Assembly: GCA_950295325.1 (NCBI GenBank)
Contig: OX485807.1
Span: 3,290,501 to 3,354,500 of the forward strand
Source: Polytrichum commune
Lineage: Eukaryota; Streptophyta; Polytrichopsida; Polytrichales; Polytrichaceae
Direction of reading: 5' to 3'
Length of the DNA: 64,000 nt
The notes below the pieces were generated by a model that worked only from the letters and a program-made list of their open reading frames with translations, made no database searches and was not told the DNA's origin. Each line of letters starts with the position of its first letter. Position 1 is the stretch's first letter. This document shows, in pieces, positions 60,456-64,000 of this stretch. The position numbers and the translations under genes were made by a program.

Positions 60456-61199
60456 CTGGTGCATCATCACACTGCAGCAAGCATCTGAGTTTGTGAAGAA
60501 ATGTTTGTAGAGTAGATTGTTGTAGAGGTGTTGTTGATATCGTCACCTGGTTGATCCGCCTACAATTATAGTTACAAGCCTGTCAAGAATTTGTGAAGAA
60601 TCCTGCGCCTGCCCTGTTATTGCTTCATGCCCTGTTGTCGCTTGTCAAGCTCTAAACTCGATTCATCACCACAGTACTGCAACATCAAGGCTGTACATAA
60701 TTTGTCGAGATATTTGTAAAGATTTGTTGGGATTGTCACCTGGTTGATGAGACTAGCTGTTTGACCACACGGCCACAACTTGCAAATTAAACCTGTCAAG
60801 TGACAAGATCAAGAATTTGTGGAGTGTGTTCCTGCTCTGTTTTGTTATGTTACCAAGTTAATCTGATACATGACACTGCAGTATCTGATTTTTGTGAGAC
60901 CTTTGTAGGGATGTCTTCAAAGATTTTGTAAAGACCATCGCCCGGTTGATCGGGCGCCTGTATGTACAACACTGCAACATTAACCAGTAGACTCAAGCCA
61001 CTCAAGAAGAAAAGTTTGTGAAACATTATGTTTGCTTCTCTCGTGTTCTGCTGCTTGTCAAGTTAACCCAATATAGCATATTCACACTGCAGCATGATTC
61101 GATGAGTTCCTGTAGAAATTTAATTTCAAAATATCTAAGGATTTGTGGTGCCATAAATAATTCGCTTGTTGCTGAATCTGTGTGCTAATCTGTGTGCAG
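60456..61199 (+). other. Region upstream of the Ctr-like gene, with degraded repeats
   Basis: Phrases like CACCTGGTTGAT(C/G), ACACTGCAGCA and AATTTGTGAAGAA recur at about 60,475, 60,545, 60,740, 60,945 and 61,085. The stretch ends in GCTAATCTGTGTGCAG, a good branch point and 3' splice site just before the ATG at 61200. So it may be a promoter with a leader intron. Confidence 0.4.
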
Positions 61200-61478
61200 A
61201 TGATTGTGTGGTCTAATTCGGTGACCAACAAGACGATCTGGGACACGGGAATCATCCGGGCAGACGAGAGGACCTTCGAGCGCATCTTCTTCAACATACC
61301 TTGCCTGTGCGTGTCGGGGTTCGGATCCCTCGAAGGAGTGAAACTCGACGATGGAGGAGAAAAGCCCGTTTGCATTTATGCCTGCAACATCATCAGCACC
61401 CGAGGGGAATACAATGGCGATCCTCCTCGTCTTTCTGTTCTCGACCGCATTCGAGATTTTCTCTCGAGCTGGCTTTGA
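61200..61478 (+). CDS. Overlapping upstream frame, uncertain
   Basis: This begins right after a splice-acceptor-like GTGTGCAG with ATGATTGTGTGGTC and reads MIVWSNSVTNKTIWDT. That is faintly like the MTFYLGTQVTLWFD start of the COPT protein at 39.2 kb. It overlaps the Ctr-like frame by 128 bases in another phase. It could be a first exon joined across an unseen intron, an upstream frame, or the old N-terminus cut off by a frameshift. Confidence 0.3.
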   Translation: MIVWSNSVTNKTIWDTGIIRADERTFERIFFNIPCLCVSGFGSLEGVKLDDGGEKPVCIYACNIISTRGEYNGDPPRLSVLDRIRDFLSSWL

Positions 61479-61989
61479 GTACATCCTCTCGTTACCATGG
61501 AAGCAAGTCCAGCAAGTCGTCAAGTTCAGCCGCTGTAAATACGCATCAATAATTCACCCGGCACCACTCGACGACGACCTCAATGCAGCAGGAGTGGGCG
61601 TTGTTGAGTTAAGTGATTCGGAGTATGATTCATATATGGATCAACTAGAAGCCGGCCAGCTCCTCGCCAAACGCAAACCGGACGATACCGATATTGACGA
61701 TGCCGAACCAGTGAAAACACTCTCCCTGAGGCAGCGAATTTGGGAGTCACTTTCGCACGGCCTCGACTATGCAGCGACGTATTTGCTCATGATCATTGCG
61801 ATGTGCAAAAGCGTAAATTTCTTCCATGCTGCTATTATGGGCCACGCATTCGGGAGATTTGTGAGGCTCACTGTCGAATCTGTCCACAATCGGATGGAAC
61901 TTCGCTCGATCCCCCACGATGTTGAGGATCATCATGCCACAAATCATATTACGATCACCATTCCACCCTGCGAGGCACCGATGGTATGA
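61351..61989 (+). CDS. Divergent Ctr/COPT-like copper transporter
   Basis: The 212-residue frame starts at ATG 61351 after an in-frame stop at 61339. TM1 spans about 22-46 (MAILLVFLFSTAFEIFSRAG). An acidic loop of about 90 residues (DDDL, SDSEYDS, DDTDIDD) is much longer than in the typical protein. TM2/TM3 at about 137-172 hold the two Ctr hallmarks: MIIAM (M147-M151) and GHAFG (G164-G168). A Cys (C152) directly follows the second Met, where the 39.2-kb protein has T-Y-N. The C-terminus is long and His-rich (DVEDHHATNH), which could bind metal. The usual MHMTFYW start is absent, so it may be a degenerate or specialised member. Confidence 0.65.
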   Translation: MEEKSPFAFMPATSSAPEGNTMAILLVFLFSTAFEIFSRAGFEYILSLPWKQVQQVVKFSRCKYASIIHPAPLDDDLNAAGVGVVELSDSEYDSYMDQLEAGQLLAKRKPDDTDIDDAEPVKTLSLRQRIWESLSHGLDYAATYLLMIIAMCKSVNFFHAAIMGHAFGRFVRLTVESVHNRMELRSIPHDVEDHHATNHITITIPPCEAPMV

Positions 61990-64000
61990 GATCTCGGTCA
62001 TTGCGGATCGGTGGCCCCTGAAGCTAATTGACAATAACGGTGATCATCTTCATGCGTTGAAGTGTCACTGACTTCATCATGATCAGTCTTATACCGTCCT
62101 TGAGAAGGTGGAATTATCGCAGCTTCAGATGCGCATTTGCGGCTGGCTAGCTTTTAGGAAAGATATGCCTTAATCTCCTGAGTTAGACTTCCGCCGTGTG
62201 TAGATGACAAAAGTGGAGTATCTGGTTCTACGAACGTAAGGGTTTGGGCAAATATCTATCGAGAGGTTTTTGTAGAATGTGCAATAGTCCATGAGCACTT
62301 GTTTTATGCCTCTCGAGGTGTGTAGAAAATAGTCAAGTTTGGTTCTAGATGTGTCTTAATAAAGAAAACAGATAAGGAGAGTCATTAATTCGGTGGTGAC
62401 GGAGAGCATCATGCCGTAGATCGGTGACTCTGATGGCAGGCAGATATGAAAACTACAAGTGTGTATGCAACTGTGTAACATCGTCATATTTGTGTAATAC
62501 AAGTTATACTACTGTTTCATGATCATCTTTTTGCAGTGTACTTAGATTCTTTCATCTGCACCAGGCTTGACATAATTTCTTAAGTTGATCACGGTAGTAT
62601 AATTCGGCGCTCCTGTAGTACAATTCTGAATGACATCACTGAACTATTTTTGGCTCTGTCGCTCTGATTCTAATTTCCCCTGACCCTCGAAACACCTAAG
62701 CCTTACAGCTATGACATAACGATGGGATCGCTGGGTGACATAGCTACATTTTGATCATGTCAACCTGCATCCGAACTATTATGATGAGCAGGTTCCGTGT
62801 CGCTGCCCTAAATCAAGTGCCCTAAATATATGTATTTCACGTTAAGTTGTGCAATTATGCTTCGACGTGTGAGGATGATAATGGTTTCTACTTTGTCAAC
62901 ATGCGGATGCTTCCCGGCGCTCCCAAGTCTTGCTCCTTGCTGGTCATCATTACTTCGACTCTCATCTTTTCTTTTTTTCAAGTCATTATTTATTTATTTT
63001 TCTTTTCTTTGAGACAATTGAAATAAGTGTATTTCAATGCCACAAACATACAATGCTATCGGGGACCCAAAAAGAGACATTGGCATTACTTCGACTCTCA
63101 TGTGCTTGGTCTTCCCCTGGCCCCCACCTCAAGGGGACCTCAAGCCTGCTCTTGTGGGAACTACAACTTGAAGCTGCTGGGCTGAAGGATGACTGTGCAC
63201 TGAGCTGCTTCAATTCCCATTATTTCCTCGCCGATTATGTTCTATTCTCTTCAATGCTGCAATTTTAATTGTGTGAGCTGGACCATGCTTGATTCTGTAC
63301 CCAACGTGTACAGAAGTAGTAGTGTTTCCTTGTGTCACCAGGTTTTCTCCTTGGTCGATCGGATGCCTTACTCGATTATGTGTGATCGGTCTTGCTCCTC
63401 CCCAAAGATCTACTAAATTTTGGAGCTAGCTATAACATAAATTAGATGGCCGACGTCTGAAGGATGATGACTGCGTGAGAGAGATTTAATCTGATGTGTC
63501 GCGGCACTATCTGACCGGTTCTGTTTCAACATACACTTCCAACATATACTACAGCTCATCCTCTTCAAGAGATTCCCACTCACTGCTCTTCACGTAGAAA
63601 GATTCTCTTCTCTAATGCAGCTTCTATGGATGCAAGGGCTAGGATGACTACTTCATCCCAGTGACGCATCCAGAGGTACTATTTCCGTACATTGAACAGT
63701 TCTTGATAACTTCTTCTCCTGATTTATTCTTCGTCCGGCTCTTTTTTTGTGCTCGCTCACATGACTTGCCCGTCCTTAAGATGTACACGTGTTGGAGCTA
63801 TCTAGCTGCATCATGAACTCCGGATGGACTGAAGGATCACTGTGTCAGATGCTCCATGTGTTCCTTTTAGCACATATTAACGTCGTCTGCTCCATCTTTG
63901 AAACTTTTCAGCCTGGTCTTACTCTTCAACTTCTTTAATTTTTTCCTCGAGGAACACACACTTAAATTTTATTTTTATTTTTATTTTTATTTTAAAAACA
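61990..64000. other. Gene-free stretch to the window edge
   Basis: Short frames at 62830-63268 have no recognisable domain. The edge carries a TTTTTA simple repeat at about 63,968-63,993. Confidence 0.45.

Overview
This window is nuclear DNA from a land plant. Four things show this: a spliced 16-exon Raf-like (STY-type, ACT-domain) protein kinase gene, a COPT-type copper transporter, cytosolic-type tRNA genes with internal pol III promoters, and dense plant-style transposon debris (PIF/Harbinger, hAT, LINE, SINE and MITEs). The species cannot be named from the sequence. The repeat-rich layout and the unusual LINE (RNase H followed by a C-terminal endonuclease-like domain) lean me toward a non-seed or gymnosperm lineage, but that is inference.

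Layout. 1-3,490: the 3' half of a LINE with RNase H, a CCHC knuckle and a putative restriction-like endonuclease, its 3' tail, and two decayed relatives. 3,500-10,770: MITEs (several with TAA or TTA target duplications), a long inverted-repeat element, a 205-bp tandem array and an intact-looking SINE that carries the LINE's 3' tail. About 10,806-15,575: a PIF/Harbinger transposon with a transposase broken by two stop codons and a divergent Myb/trihelix-like accessory gene, enclosing a hAT scrap. 15,980-24,070: MITEs, nested MITEs and a hAT pseudogene. 24,070-27,370: no gene seen. 27,370-28,470: a 214-bp tandem array just upstream of the kinase gene. 28,480-37,100: the kinase gene with a GC-rich leader and a MITE in its last intron. 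38,032-38,190: tRNA-Ala and tRNA-Thr, 5 nt apart with one shared terminator. 39,242-39,688: a COPT copper transporter (minus strand). 40,230-53,000: decayed repeats, AT-rich DNA and MITEs. 53,027-60,131: two diverged direct repeats about 6.7 kb apart around non-coding DNA. 60,232-61,989: a 54-bp minisatellite, then a divergent second Ctr/COPT-like gene. 62,000-64,000: no gene seen.

The confident host genes are the kinase, the two tRNAs and the 39.2-kb COPT gene; the 61.4-kb Ctr-like frame is probable. Most of the rest is transposable-element material. The most notable points are the LINE/SINE partnership (shared 3' stem-loop and TATC tail), the tRNA-Ala/tRNA-Thr pair that looks like one transcript, and the PIF/Harbinger copy surrounded by MITEs with PIF-type target duplications.
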